DNA of 64,000 bases, taken from a virus. Each line of letters begins with the position of its first letter. Positions within the stretch are counted from its first letter, which is position 1. Location of the stretch: positions 1 through 64,000 of IMG/VR virus record IMGVR_UViG_3300024346_008124; one strand, given 5' to 3'. A program made the translations under genes and the position numbers. Below are positions 16,404-25,587 of this stretch, piece by piece. The notes beneath the pieces were generated by a model. The model was not told the DNA's origin. It made no database searches and was given only the letters and a program-made list of their open reading frames with translations.

Positions 16404-17494
16404 AAGTCTTATATATAGGAAATTATAAAGACGGCACAGGTTGGGCGAACGCTTGTATAAATAATATATTGGCTTTAGACGCTGCGGGAATAGAGGTTGT
16501 TCCTAGAGCCATAACTTTTAACAAAGCAGACGGAGAGTGTCCAAAAAGAGTTTTAGAACTAGAGGGAAATTCTGAATCTGGTTGCGACACATGTATTCAA
16601 CATACGCTTCCCCATTTATACTCGTACAATTCTAAGTTTAAAAATATAGGATTTTTAGCTACAGAAACTAGTAACTTTATAGAAAGTTCTTGGCAGCATC
16701 ATGCGAATCTTATGGATGAGATATGGGTTCCTACCAAGTCTTGCAAGTCTGCCTGTGTTCATAGTGGTGTTAATAAACCTGTAAAAGTCGCGCCTCACTC
16801 CCTAGACCTCACGCCCTACCAGTCTGAAAAATATAGGCAAGACGGTCCAAAAGTTGATAATCTTGTAAACACATTCAATTTCGCCTTTGTCGGTGAATTT
16901 GTAGAAAGGAAAAACTTACAAGCAATAGCTAGAGCTTTTCATTCAGAATTTGATTACGACGAACCCGTAAATCTATATGTAAAAACTTCTGCGCAGTCGT
17001 TAGAATATGTTCAAAATTATTTCGAGCAAGTGAGAAATGGTTTAAAAATAAGAAAGAAATACAAAGAAGAAATTGTTATATGCGGAAGCTTACCAAAAGA
17101 AAACTACATATCAGTATTGTCTCAGTGCCACTCTTTTGTTATGCCTAGTCGCGGAGAGGGTTTTTGTATTCCAGCGCTAGAGGCGATGGCGATGGGCATT
17201 CCTGTAATCTACACAAAGGGAACAGGCATGGACGACTTCTGCTCAGGTTCTGCGGTAAAATCTTCAGAGGTTCCGTGCTTTGGCGCTATGTCAACACTAG
17301 ATTATTTATACACCTCTAATGAAAAATGGAGAGAGGTAGATATTGAAGACTTGATGGTATGTATGCGAAATGCATTTATGAGGTGGAAAACAAAGTGGGC
17401 TACAGAAGATAGTCACCAAGCCTTAAAGGGTGCTGAAAAATTTTCTCATAAAGAGGTAGGATTAAAATTAAAGGAGATACTAAATGACCGCTAG
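16400..17494 (+). CDS. GT4-type glycosyltransferase
   Basis: This 364-residue GT-B glycosyltransferase has an N-terminal YIGNYKDGTGWANA loop, a middle NFAFVGEFVERKN segment that begins the C-lobe, and the GT4 donor site PSRGEGFCIPALEAMAMGIP with two glutamates 8 residues apart. The length is normal for the family. It overlaps the upstream gene as ATGA, behind AGGAGATGG, and the next gene by 11 bases. It belongs to a run of three related GT-B genes (14757-18509). The sugar cannot be assigned. Confidence 0.87.
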   Translation: MKVLYIGNYKDGTGWANACINNILALDAAGIEVVPRAITFNKADGECPKRVLELEGNSESGCDTCIQHTLPHLYSYNSKFKNIGFLATETSNFIESSWQHHANLMDEIWVPTKSCKSACVHSGVNKPVKVAPHSLDLTPYQSEKYRQDGPKVDNLVNTFNFAFVGEFVERKNLQAIARAFHSEFDYDEPVNLYVKTSAQSLEYVQNYFEQVRNGLKIRKKYKEEIVICGSLPKENYISVLSQCHSFVMPSRGEGFCIPALEAMAMGIPVIYTKGTGMDDFCSGSAVKSSEVPCFGAMSTLDYLYTSNEKWREVDIEDLMVCMRNAFMRWKTKWATEDSHQALKGAEKFSHKEVGLKLKEILNDR

Positions 17495-18509
17495 TGCAAG
17501 CCAGAGAGCCATAAGATCAATAATGCGTAAATGTGATCCTGAAAGAAAGCTAAACATATTAACATTCGCCACGCACGAAAGATATGAAGAAAATCTTTGT
17601 AAAACTGGTCATAACTTTTATTCATTAGCGATTGGCAAGACTTGGGATACAGACTATGCTCCGGTTCCAGACAACTATCATATCATCAATACTATACCGG
17701 ACTACGTTGATTTTGATCTAATCTTGACACATACTTCATGTGACAGAATGTTTCAGGCACATCAACACTTAACCGGTTTAGATATTTCTAGCGGCAATAA
17801 AACAGGCATCCCCATTCTTAGGCATACCCATGTTCTTCCTGACGTTAGGTTTGACGTAGCTGCTCAGATTGCAGCGTTTCAACAGTATCCAAGAGACAAA
17901 GACTCATTTATATCTGAATACAACATGGGCGCTTGGGGTATGGTTAGCGGAACTTCTACTGGGGTTGTAGAACATGGCGTAAACACAGACTTTTGGAATG
18001 ATGGAAGGTTAAAAAGGGATGCCGTCTGCCTTTCTGTTGTGAATGATTGGCCCAATAGAGATTGGTGTTGCGGATTTAACCTTTGGAAGCAGACAGTTCA
18101 GGGTCTGCCTGTAAAAGTCTATGGTAAAAGTCCGGGGTTTTCTGAGCCTGCAAACTCTACAGAACACTTGAGAGAAATTTATCAATCTTCAAGAATATTC
18201 TATAATACCTCTTTACACTCCCCTGTTCCCAGTGTATTATTAGAAGCTATGGCTTGTGGTTGCGCTATTGTTTCTACCTCCAACTGCATGATACCAGAAA
18301 TAATCGAGAACGGCAAGAATGGACTAATTTCAAATGACCCCAAAGAACTGCGCAGCTTCTTAGAGCTTCTTCTTAAAGATGAAAACTTAGCAAAAGAACT
18401 AGGTGGCAACGCTAGAAAAACCATAGTTGAAAAATATAATCTCGAAAGATTTGTTGATAGCTGGAACAATCTACTACACTCTACAGTAAATGAATACAGG
18501 AACATATAA
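17484..18509 (+). CDS. GT4/GT1-like glycosyltransferase
   Basis: The 341-residue protein has a divergent N-lobe with many histidines (THERYEEN, RHTHVLPD) and a recognisable C-lobe: PSVLLEAMACGCAIVSTSNCM with IPEIIENGKNG and the terminal helix EKYNLERFVDSW, as in Glycos_transf_1. The ATG follows AAGGAGAT, a strong site. It overlaps the upstream gene by 11 bases and the next by 1. It would transfer a nucleotide-activated sugar, of unknown identity. Confidence 0.83.
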   Translation: MTASASQRAIRSIMRKCDPERKLNILTFATHERYEENLCKTGHNFYSLAIGKTWDTDYAPVPDNYHIINTIPDYVDFDLILTHTSCDRMFQAHQHLTGLDISSGNKTGIPILRHTHVLPDVRFDVAAQIAAFQQYPRDKDSFISEYNMGAWGMVSGTSTGVVEHGVNTDFWNDGRLKRDAVCLSVVNDWPNRDWCCGFNLWKQTVQGLPVKVYGKSPGFSEPANSTEHLREIYQSSRIFYNTSLHSPVPSVLLEAMACGCAIVSTSNCMIPEIIENGKNGLISNDPKELRSFLELLLKDENLAKELGGNARKTIVEKYNLERFVDSWNNLLHSTVNEYRNI

Positions 18510-18925
18510 TGAAAATTTATCTATCTACCAAACCGCCCTCAGACATGTCATTCAAACACTGCTCAAATCTAGCTGCGTTAGAGGGCATGGCTTTAGATGG
18601 CGAAGTAACGAGTCTAACAATAGATTGTTTTCTTTCTTCGTTTTCTTTTCAGGAAGTCAAAGAAGCGGTGCAAGAAATACTAAAAAAATGTAGAATGAAG
18701 TGTGAGGTTAATATTATAGAAATGGATTCTAATGTAATATTTAGGCTTTACACAAGGGGAGAGATACAGCTAGACTATTTAAACAACTTGTTTTTTAATA
18801 GTCCGAAAAAAAGCGTCCTTAATACAGACACTATACAGTCCTGCATTCCTGATAATTTTTCCATAGAAGAAAAGTCAATATCTAGCCAAGGATTTTCAAG
18901 CATTAAAATTAGGAGAGTAGTATGA
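18509..18925 (+). CDS. unknown protein resembling the C-terminal half of a methyltransferase
   Basis: This 138-residue protein shows the pattern SSFSFQEVKEAVQEILKKC, then EVNIIEMD and EIQLDYLNNLFF. That resembles the last strands and helices of small class I methyltransferase-like proteins seen in phage sugar clusters, without the glycine-rich SAM loop. On this reading it could be a non-catalytic partner or a shortened enzyme. The reading is weak. The ATG overlaps the upstream stop by one base, and the end overlaps the next gene by 4 bases, so it is likely a real, coupled gene. Confidence 0.6.
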   Translation: MKIYLSTKPPSDMSFKHCSNLAALEGMALDGEVTSLTIDCFLSSFSFQEVKEAVQEILKKCRMKCEVNIIEMDSNVIFRLYTRGEIQLDYLNNLFFNSPKKSVLNTDTIQSCIPDNFSIEEKSISSQGFSSIKIRRVV

Positions 18926-19722
18926 AACCGGAAACACACTGTGAAGGATGCGTATTTGCCGTAGAAAGAGACGGTAAGCAATCAGGATGTCAATTATACA
19001 GATCTGAAAAACTGGGGATAAAAGATAACGATGAAGACTTCTATACGCTAGAAAGGTACTGCAACACCTTTCGCCCAGAAGAGTGGCTAACAACGCTATC
19101 TTTAAAAGACCACAAGAATAGACATCAAGTAGTACTAAAAGAAATAGTCTCTAGGGTTGGATTTTTTGTTGTTTTAGATACATCTAAAGAAAACGCCATA
19201 CAAGACCTGCAAATAACCATAGAGGACATAAAAAACCAAACACTGCACAGGGCTAGGTACGTGGTGGTTGTAACAGATAAAACTGAATACAATGAAGAAA
19301 TTCAAAAGATGCTCGTAGAGAATTTTGACCACGACAAAACACTGCATCACCTAATAAAAGTTTCTCACATACCAGAAAAAAAGATGCTTTTAATTGATGA
19401 ATGCTTTAAACACGCTAAAAACGGATGGGTTTATACCACAACTTCCGGGCAGCGGGTTGATCAAGAGTTGATAGAGAAAATAAACCAAAGAGTAAATATA
19501 GATATGAAAAGACTATCTATAGTAAAGCCATACGAAGGTTTTAATGGACTATTGTTTTCAACTCCGCTTTTTAAATTTTTAAACGGAAATAATAAAACCG
19601 CTTATGAAACAGAAGATGGCGAACTTGGATTTGACGATAGACCCTTTTTAGAAAAGGTTGAAGACATGAAAGACGAAACTGGCGAAACTCTTATTACTTG
19701 GGAGGAATTTAATGCTTCCTAA
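18922..19722 (+). CDS. unknown GT-associated protein with N-terminal cysteine cluster
   Basis: The 266-residue protein opens with CEGCVFAVERDGKQSGC and RYCNTFRPEEW, giving four cysteines in the first 50 residues or so that could hold zinc or an iron-sulphur cluster. The next 150 residues alternate strands and helices (FFVVLDTSKENA, YVVVVTDK, WVYTTTSGQRV) like a degenerate GT-A core, but no clear DxD motif is present. It lies immediately before a GT2 gene whose ATG it overlaps by 11 bases. It may be a GT2 relative lacking the metal site. Function unknown. Confidence 0.6.
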   Translation: MKPETHCEGCVFAVERDGKQSGCQLYRSEKLGIKDNDEDFYTLERYCNTFRPEEWLTTLSLKDHKNRHQVVLKEIVSRVGFFVVLDTSKENAIQDLQITIEDIKNQTLHRARYVVVVTDKTEYNEEIQKMLVENFDHDKTLHHLIKVSHIPEKKMLLIDECFKHAKNGWVYTTTSGQRVDQELIEKINQRVNIDMKRLSIVKPYEGFNGLLFSTPLFKFLNGNNKTAYETEDGELGFDDRPFLEKVEDMKDETGETLITWEEFNAS

Positions 19723-20446
19723 AATTGCTATTATCTGTGCTAACTATAACTACGGACGGTTTATTATTGAAGGCATGGAAAGTATAAAAAAACAACACTA
19801 CAAAGGCGAGATAAGGCTTTACATTGTAGACGATGGGTCTTCTGACGATTCATGGGAAAAAATATCAGAATTTGCAGAGAAAGATCCTGACTTTGTTTTT
19901 GCTCAAAGAATACAAAACTCAGGCGCTAGTGTGGCCCGTAACACAGCGTTAGCTGCCGCTTGGGAATGGGCTGATATATTTGGCATCCTAGATGCTGATG
20001 ACTCCTATAAGCTGAACAAGGTTGAAAAACTAGTAGAAAAGCTAATGGAATACCCAGAAGTTGGCGTTGCTTATGGAGACTATGATATTCATAGAAACTA
20101 TAGCGATAAACACTATGTAAAATATGAAGCTAAAGACTCATATTGCAGACGAGGATTATCTCAAAGTTGCATGATCCATAGTAACGCGCTTATCAAAAAA
20201 GAGTATTTAGAAAAGGTTGTGCTTCCTAATGGAGAAATCTTTGATAGTAGATTACATGGTCCCGCTAGCCGGGGTTTTATAGGATGTACAGAAGACTACG
20301 ACCTATGGCTAAGGCTGTCTCATTACTGTGTGATCTGCCATGTGCCAGAGTCTCTTTCTATAGTAAACGAAAGTGGTCAAAATCAATCTATGAAAATGAC
20401 ACCGGAAATCTTTCAACAACAAGCTCAGATCTTAGGTAGTAGATAG
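19712..20446 (+). CDS. GT2-family glycosyltransferase
   Basis: This 244-residue GT-A enzyme of family 2 has the N-terminal IAIICANYNYGRFI, the nucleotide-binding VDDGSSDDSW at about residues 37-46, NSGASVARN and the metal site ILDADDS near 89-95. The catalytic-base region EDYDLWLRL near the C-terminus is also typical (ED motif). A strong GGGAGG lies upstream of the ATG. It would add a single sugar to a growing chain; the donor is unknown. It overlaps the downstream gene by one base. Confidence 0.92.
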   Translation: MLPKIAIICANYNYGRFIIEGMESIKKQHYKGEIRLYIVDDGSSDDSWEKISEFAEKDPDFVFAQRIQNSGASVARNTALAAAWEWADIFGILDADDSYKLNKVEKLVEKLMEYPEVGVAYGDYDIHRNYSDKHYVKYEAKDSYCRRGLSQSCMIHSNALIKKEYLEKVVLPNGEIFDSRLHGPASRGFIGCTEDYDLWLRLSHYCVICHVPESLSIVNESGQNQSMKMTPEIFQQQAQILGSR

Positions 20447-21174
20447 TGGCAAGATTTACAAGAGAAATAACAACCAGAGTAAAAAGTAAAAATAACAAAG
20501 ACGATATGGCTGTTATAATACTTTCTGCCGGTGTTGGAAGTAGGATAAAATCAAACGAGCCTAGAAGCTTAATAAAAATAGGCAGCAAAACCCTAATAGA
20601 GCATCAGATAGATTTAATAAACAACAATTTAGTAAACCATGAAATTATTGGAGCATTTGGTTATGCTATAGAAAAAATTATAAAGAAGATACATGGAAAA
20701 ATAAGGGTTGTAGAAAATCAAGTTTATGAAGATACAAATAACTCAGAAAGTCTTAGGCTTGCTGTAAACAATACTAATAAAAATAATATAATGTTTTTTC
20801 ATGGGGACTTATATTTTAACGATTCTATATTTAAAAACATAGATTTTAAAAAATCTTTTTTAGTTATAGATAGAAAAGATATGATGAAATCTAAAGAGAT
20901 AGGGGTCACTATACAAAACAATAAAGCCACAATATTGTCATATGGACTTCCTACAAAGTGGTGTCAAACAGCATTTATCACAGGTAGGGAGTTGAAGATA
21001 TTAAGGAGTATTTTATCAAAACTTCAAGGCAGTCAGAAAAAAATGCTGTCTTTTGAGATAATAAATAAAATGATTTCTATGGGAGCGAATTTTGAATGTT
21101 ATGAACCAAACGATATGTCTATAGTAGAAATAGACTGCATAAAGGACTTAAAGAATGAAAATTTTAATCTGTAG
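20446..21174 (+). CDS. nucleotidyltransferase-like protein
   Basis: The 242-residue protein has a nucleotidyltransferase signature, LSAGVGSRIKSNEPRSLIKIG at about residues 27-47, a variant of the GxGxRx(n)PK loop, with the usual Lys region written EPRSL. FFHGDLYF near residue 116 is the Asp-containing metal motif. It resembles LicC/sugar-phosphate nucleotidyltransferases, which activate sugars or choline phosphate with NTP. The start is a GTG at 20446 that overlaps the GT2 stop; an ATG at 20506 would also keep the loop. It is more AT-rich and lysine-rich than its neighbours, hinting at separate acquisition. Confidence 0.75.
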   Translation: MARFTREITTRVKSKNNKDDMAVIILSAGVGSRIKSNEPRSLIKIGSKTLIEHQIDLINNNLVNHEIIGAFGYAIEKIIKKIHGKIRVVENQVYEDTNNSESLRLAVNNTNKNNIMFFHGDLYFNDSIFKNIDFKKSFLVIDRKDMMKSKEIGVTIQNNKATILSYGLPTKWCQTAFITGRELKILRSILSKLQGSQKKMLSFEIINKMISMGANFECYEPNDMSIVEIDCIKDLKNENFNL

Positions 21175-22207
21175 CGATGGTCGTCACGCACACTACTTCC
21201 AAAGAATGGCTTGGGCAAACGCTTTCGCCGCCGTGGGGTATCAAGTTATGCTGTGGGACTGCAAGACCGTCCCGGCTTTTGACATATTTGATCAGTTTGA
21301 ACCCGATGTGTTTTTGGGGCAGGCTTATAACCTAGACGAAGCTTTAATAAAGTGTATATATGAAAGACCACACCTGAAGGTGGGTCTACGTGCTGGAGAC
21401 TGGGGAGACCAAGAAAAAGAAGTAGACAAGTCTAGGTACAACATTTTGTTCTGCTCCAAGAAAGAAAAAGAACTACTTAAAAAACTCAAAGACGAAACGG
21501 GAAAACCAGACTTTGTACATATTCATTATAATGATGCCGACATTAAAAGAACTCATAACTATTTTGAAACCATCGGAATCAAACCTGTGTCGTTGATGAT
21601 GTGTGCAGATACAGCGGTTTACGGAGACGCTCAGGTTGATCAAAGGCTAACATGTGATATAGGCTTTGTGGGTGGCTATTGGCCTTACAAGGGGCAAGTG
21701 ATTGACCGCTATCTTACTCCACTATTACATCCTCTTGACCGTTACAAGGTAAAAATATTTGGAAACCAGCCTTGGGGGGTAAATCAATACTGCGGACTCA
21801 TAGACGATGGCGATGTCAAAAACCTTTTTAAGTCTGCGAAGATATGTCCAAATCTTAGCGAGCCTCACGCACAGGTATACGGCATAGATGTAAATGAAAG
21901 AATATTTAAGATTCTATATGCGGGCGGCTTCTGTATTAGCGATAATGTAGAAGCATACAAGATGTTTGGTGATGGTATTGTAATTGCAGATTCTCCAGAT
22001 GACTTTAGAGATAAGATTGAATACTATGCAAGCACTGATAAAGGGACGATAGATAGATCTTTTATTATTAAAAATGGTCAGGATTTTGTTACCGAAAACC
22101 ATACTGGCTTTCATAGGATTTCAACAATCATGGAAGCTGTTGGATACAGCGATGTAGCTGGGGAGATTTTGAAAGCTTACAAGGATAAATTAAATGAGCA
22201 AAAGTAA
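21155..22207 (+). CDS. CgeB-like glycosyltransferase
   Basis: This 350-residue GT-B type protein resembles the CgeB/DUF3880 group. The N-lobe starts MKILICSDGRHAHYFQRMAWANAF and the C-lobe contains CDIGFVGGYWPYKG, then FKSAKICPNLS and VNERIFKILYAGGFCISDN, the last being the donor-site signature (NERIFEILACGG type). It overlaps the upstream gene by 20 bases, behind AAGGAC, and the next by 14. It would transfer a sugar to a virion or surface glycan; the acceptor is unknown. Confidence 0.8.
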   Translation: MKILICSDGRHAHYFQRMAWANAFAAVGYQVMLWDCKTVPAFDIFDQFEPDVFLGQAYNLDEALIKCIYERPHLKVGLRAGDWGDQEKEVDKSRYNILFCSKKEKELLKKLKDETGKPDFVHIHYNDADIKRTHNYFETIGIKPVSLMMCADTAVYGDAQVDQRLTCDIGFVGGYWPYKGQVIDRYLTPLLHPLDRYKVKIFGNQPWGVNQYCGLIDDGDVKNLFKSAKICPNLSEPHAQVYGIDVNERIFKILYAGGFCISDNVEAYKMFGDGIVIADSPDDFRDKIEYYASTDKGTIDRSFIIKNGQDFVTENHTGFHRISTIMEAVGYSDVAGEILKAYKDKLNEQK

Positions 22208-23159
22208 AGTTATTATTACGGGCGGCAGTGGTTTTCTTGGTAAGGCTGTAAACAAAACACTAAAAGACAATTTGTTCTATGACGTTGTGTCTCTTGGTGG
22301 TAAAAGAGATTACGATCTAACAAACCAAAAACAGGTTGACTATCTATATAAAGAACATGAACCAGATATAATTGTTCATTTAGCGGCTAAGGTTGGGGGA
22401 ATAGGTGCCAACAAAGGTAATCCGGGCCTTTTTCTTTATGAAAATCTGGTCATGGGTATGAATCTTATAGAAACCGCCAGAAAGTATGGAAAGCTTAAAA
22501 AGTTTGTAATGATTGGAACGGTTTGTGCGTATCCTAAATTTACACCTGTGCCTTTTAAAGAAGAAGATCTTTGGAACGGATATCCAGAAGAAACTAACGC
22601 GCCATACGGAATCGCTAAAAAAACCCTAACGGAAATGCTAATTGCCTATAATGACCAGTACGGTCTTAACTGCACAAACTTAATTCCTGTCAATATGTAC
22701 GGACCCAATGATCATTTTGACCCCGCGATCAGTCATGTTATTCCCGCTATTATCTTAAAAATAGATAAAGCTATTGATAAAAAAGAAGGCGCTGTTGAGC
22801 TATGGGGTACTGGAAAAGCCAGTAGAGAGTTTCTATACATAAACGACTGTGCGGAAGCTATTAAAAAAGCAGTAGAAATAGACACTACCCCACATCCAAT
22901 AAACATAGGAACAGGCTCTGAGTGTACAATTAAAGACTTAGCCAATAAAATCGGAAGGATGATGAACTACGAAGGATACGTAGGATTTAATACAAATAGC
23001 CTAGACGGACAACCTAGGAGGTGTTTAGATACGTCTAAAGCAAGTAAGGTATTGGGATTTGAAGCTAAAACAGATCTTGATAGAGGGTTGCATGATACAA
23101 TAAGTTGGTACTACAAAAATAAGGAAAAGTTTGTTGATTACTTCGATCATATTCAGTAA
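22194..23159 (+). CDS. fcl: GDP-L-fucose synthase / GDP-L-colitose synthase-like epimerase-reductase
   Basis: This 321-residue SDR enzyme binds NADPH through GGSGFLGK at about residues 9-16. AAKVGGIGANK is diagnostic of GDP-fucose synthase (Fcl/WcaG). The SDR YxxxK is in PYGIAKK (about 136-140). TVCAYP gives the epimerase Cys (about 112) and ISHVIPA the epimerase His (about 181), both present. Fcl converts GDP-4-keto-6-deoxymannose to GDP-L-fucose; ColC, a close relative, makes GDP-L-colitose from the 3-deoxy intermediate. The ColD-like gene at 27259 makes either role possible. No GDP-mannose 4,6-dehydratase is visible here, so that substrate would come from the host or another region. Confidence 0.88.
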   Translation: MSKSKVIITGGSGFLGKAVNKTLKDNLFYDVVSLGGKRDYDLTNQKQVDYLYKEHEPDIIVHLAAKVGGIGANKGNPGLFLYENLVMGMNLIETARKYGKLKKFVMIGTVCAYPKFTPVPFKEEDLWNGYPEETNAPYGIAKKTLTEMLIAYNDQYGLNCTNLIPVNMYGPNDHFDPAISHVIPAIILKIDKAIDKKEGAVELWGTGKASREFLYINDCAEAIKKAVEIDTTPHPINIGTGSECTIKDLANKIGRMMNYEGYVGFNTNSLDGQPRRCLDTSKASKVLGFEAKTDLDRGLHDTISWYYKNKEKFVDYFDHIQ

Positions 23160-23991
23160 AAATAGGCCACTTCAGCTTGACCTATGTTTAAAGAGCATAA
23201 AAAAGAACTTCAAGCAATCTACTAAGAATATTGTTATTTGCAATAACGACGAAGAGTTTGATGAAGCTCATCACACTTTAAAAAGCGAGCATTCAGATGT
23301 TATGTTTTGGAATCAGTCGGACTCTTTATTTCATGACATAAATAGAATGGTTAAACTCCCGCTCAATGATTATATTTGCTTTTTTGTGGACGACTGTATC
23401 TGTTTTAACAAAGTGGATTTACCACAAGACATATTTAATATTCCAGAAATTTGTTGCTTTTCTTTGCGGTTGGGTAAAAATATTTCACAAAGGATGCACG
23501 ACAACAAGGCTTATCCAGATGAACCATATAGCCACGGGCTTGACTCAACCGAAAAATATATGTTTTGGAATAAAACCTCTTACTGCTACGGTTCGTATTG
23601 GTCTTATTCTCACTCTGTTGACGGACATATATTTAAAAAGTCAGATATGCAAAAAATAACGTCTGAACTATGGGAGTTGTCTGAGTTTAAAAACTGGAAA
23701 CAAACACCAAATGAATTTGAATCTGCTATACAGAGATTTTGGCCTTTAAGCCCGCCCGTAATGGTGTGTCCGGTAGAAAGTTGTGTAGTAAATAGCCCAA
23801 ATAACAAAGTTCAAAAAAGTCACGACAATAGATCTGGAGATGTTTTTGACTACGATGAAAAAAAACTGCTTGAAAAATACAATAGTGGTCTTAGAATAGA
23901 CATAGAAGAAACCTGCGCTTATTTAAGACTACCATTTAATAAGATTAAATCCCCCCATACAGAAATTGATATTTTAAAAGGCTTAAAATGA
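23134..23991 (+). CDS. GT2-like glycosyltransferase
   Basis: This 285-residue protein starts LITSIIFSKNRPLQL, typical of GT-A enzymes that read CxxKNRP. The metal motif is YICFFVDDCI. The C-terminal region SAIQRFWPLSPP is as seen in phage GT-A proteins of this kind. No ATG is near the conserved N-terminus; two TTG codons lie at 23131 and 23134, with AAGGAAA at 23121-23127. I choose 23134 for its spacing. It overlaps the fcl-like gene by 26 bases. Donor and acceptor are unknown. Confidence 0.75.
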   Translation: MITSIIFSKNRPLQLDLCLKSIKKNFKQSTKNIVICNNDEEFDEAHHTLKSEHSDVMFWNQSDSLFHDINRMVKLPLNDYICFFVDDCICFNKVDLPQDIFNIPEICCFSLRLGKNISQRMHDNKAYPDEPYSHGLDSTEKYMFWNKTSYCYGSYWSYSHSVDGHIFKKSDMQKITSELWELSEFKNWKQTPNEFESAIQRFWPLSPPVMVCPVESCVVNSPNNKVQKSHDNRSGDVFDYDEKKLLEKYNSGLRIDIEETCAYLRLPFNKIKSPHTEIDILKGLK

Positions 23992-24734
23992 ATTACGACT
24001 TAATTATACCGTGTCATCCTAAAGACTATTTTAAGTTAAAATATTGCATTAGTTCCTGTGTAGAATTTTTAAATCCCAAACCTCAAAACATTTACATAGT
24101 TTCTCCAAATGAATTTTCTTTTACATCCCCGTCCATACCTATACACTCTATCCAAGACGAGTTTGCGATAAGAACTGATATAAATGATATTAATTTTCAA
24201 AGAAAAAACTGGATATATCAACAATTCATAAAACTAGGACAGGACTTTACTAAAAATGATATGTATCTATGTGTTGATAGCGATCTCTTCTTTAATAAGC
24301 CTATAGAATTATTCGATGAAGACAAGCCCAAGTTCTTTATAAGCGATAGAGAACAGCACCACCAGCCCTACTTTAACTTCATGAAAATATCTCATGATTT
24401 AGATAGACAGGTAGATCATACTTTTATTAATGACTTTATGATGTTTGACAGAAGTGTTTGCCACGAAATTATTGGTAACGATCTAAGTAACTTGTCGCCA
24501 CTCCTAGGATTCTGTAATAAAAATCTTTCAGACGACTGCCTCCTTTCTGAGTTTGAACTATATGGAAACTATGTTTCTAAGCACTATCCTGATTTGTATG
24601 CAAAACAAAATACAAAAACAAAAATGTTCGGAAGACATGTAAATCAACCTTGGAACGAAAGCGAGATTGATCAATACGTAAAATATATGAAAGATACTGA
24701 CTACGACTTATTCACCATGCATACTTGGACATAA
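23988..24734 (+). CDS. GT-A-like glycosyltransferase (DUF6492-like)
   Basis: The 248-residue protein begins YDLIIPCHPKDY and carries LCVDSDLFF near residues 91-99, a DxD metal site, followed by FNFMKIS and LLGFCNKNLSDDCLLSEFELYGNYV. This order, with SEFELYGNYV near the end, matches the DUF6492 group of GT-A-like proteins. It overlaps the upstream stop as ATGA and lies one base before the next ATG. The sugar is unknown. Confidence 0.75.
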   Translation: MNYDLIIPCHPKDYFKLKYCISSCVEFLNPKPQNIYIVSPNEFSFTSPSIPIHSIQDEFAIRTDINDINFQRKNWIYQQFIKLGQDFTKNDMYLCVDSDLFFNKPIELFDEDKPKFFISDREQHHQPYFNFMKISHDLDRQVDHTFINDFMMFDRSVCHEIIGNDLSNLSPLLGFCNKNLSDDCLLSEFELYGNYVSKHYPDLYAKQNTKTKMFGRHVNQPWNESEIDQYVKYMKDTDYDLFTMHTWT

Positions 24735-24735
24735 T

Positions 24736-25587
24736 ATGAGAATTGTAAATACATTTATTTCTGAAACAAACGAAATACCTAAATATACAGAACACTCTCT
24801 TAGGCAAGCTAGGAAATTCAACCCTTCCATTCCTATAGATTTTATATCTCCGTCTCCCGCTGAATATTTTGAAGAATTAAACATTAACTGGATTAACCAG
24901 TCAGGTATAAATAGCGAAGAGCTAAAAAGATTTAAAGAGGTTTCTTGGTTTGACAGACACGGAACACCCAATACAACACATCCTAGCCCGGAAGGGTTTT
25001 GGCAAAAAACAGCAGAAAGAATATTTTACCTTCAGGCTTATATAAAACAAAATAACCTAAATGAAATATTTCACTTTGAAAATGACGTTTTGTTGTACGA
25101 TAGTATAAATGAAATACAAACTACAGATAAATTAACCGTAACACCAATGTCTAGTAGTCATACCACTTTCGCTTTTACTTTTATACCTACGGCAGAAGAG
25201 ATAACTAAACTTTGCTGCTTTTTTAATAACGCCCTTTCTTTCGGAGAGAACAATTTATTATCTTTAGGGTATGACCACATAAGCGAAATGTCTCTTTTAA
25301 ATATGTCACTTAAAAATAACTTGGTTAGCGTGTTTCCCGTCGTACCCGCAGAAGATCAAAAATACGTATTTGATCCGGGGTCGTATGGTCAGCACTTAGG
25401 AGGCACAAACAATGGACATGCAGAGGGGTTTATAGATCCGTCTCACGTCATAGGGGCATATATAAAAACGGGTAAAATAGAAACTAAATTTGAAGAATGT
25501 CCGTATGTAAAATTTAAATACTCAAAAGATTGGTGTAAGGTTTTTAATCTACATGTCCACAGTAAAAACTTAGAGAGGTTTGTATGA
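24736..25587 (+). CDS. GT-A-like glycosyltransferase
   Basis: This 283-residue protein has the layout of a GT-A enzyme: an N-terminal IVNTFISETNEIP loop, ERIFYLQAYIKQNNLNEIF, then FHFENDVLLYD near residues 114-124. That last segment takes the place of the DxD motif (E-N-D). The C-terminal GSYGQHLGGTNNGH is a glycine-rich loop characteristic of these proteins in phage sugar clusters. It overlaps the next gene as ATGA. The acceptor and donor are unknown. Confidence 0.68.
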   Translation: MRIVNTFISETNEIPKYTEHSLRQARKFNPSIPIDFISPSPAEYFEELNINWINQSGINSEELKRFKEVSWFDRHGTPNTTHPSPEGFWQKTAERIFYLQAYIKQNNLNEIFHFENDVLLYDSINEIQTTDKLTVTPMSSSHTTFAFTFIPTAEEITKLCCFFNNALSFGENNLLSLGYDHISEMSLLNMSLKNNLVSVFPVVPAEDQKYVFDPGSYGQHLGGTNNGHAEGFIDPSHVIGAYIKTGKIETKFEECPYVKFKYSKDWCKVFNLHVHSKNLERFV

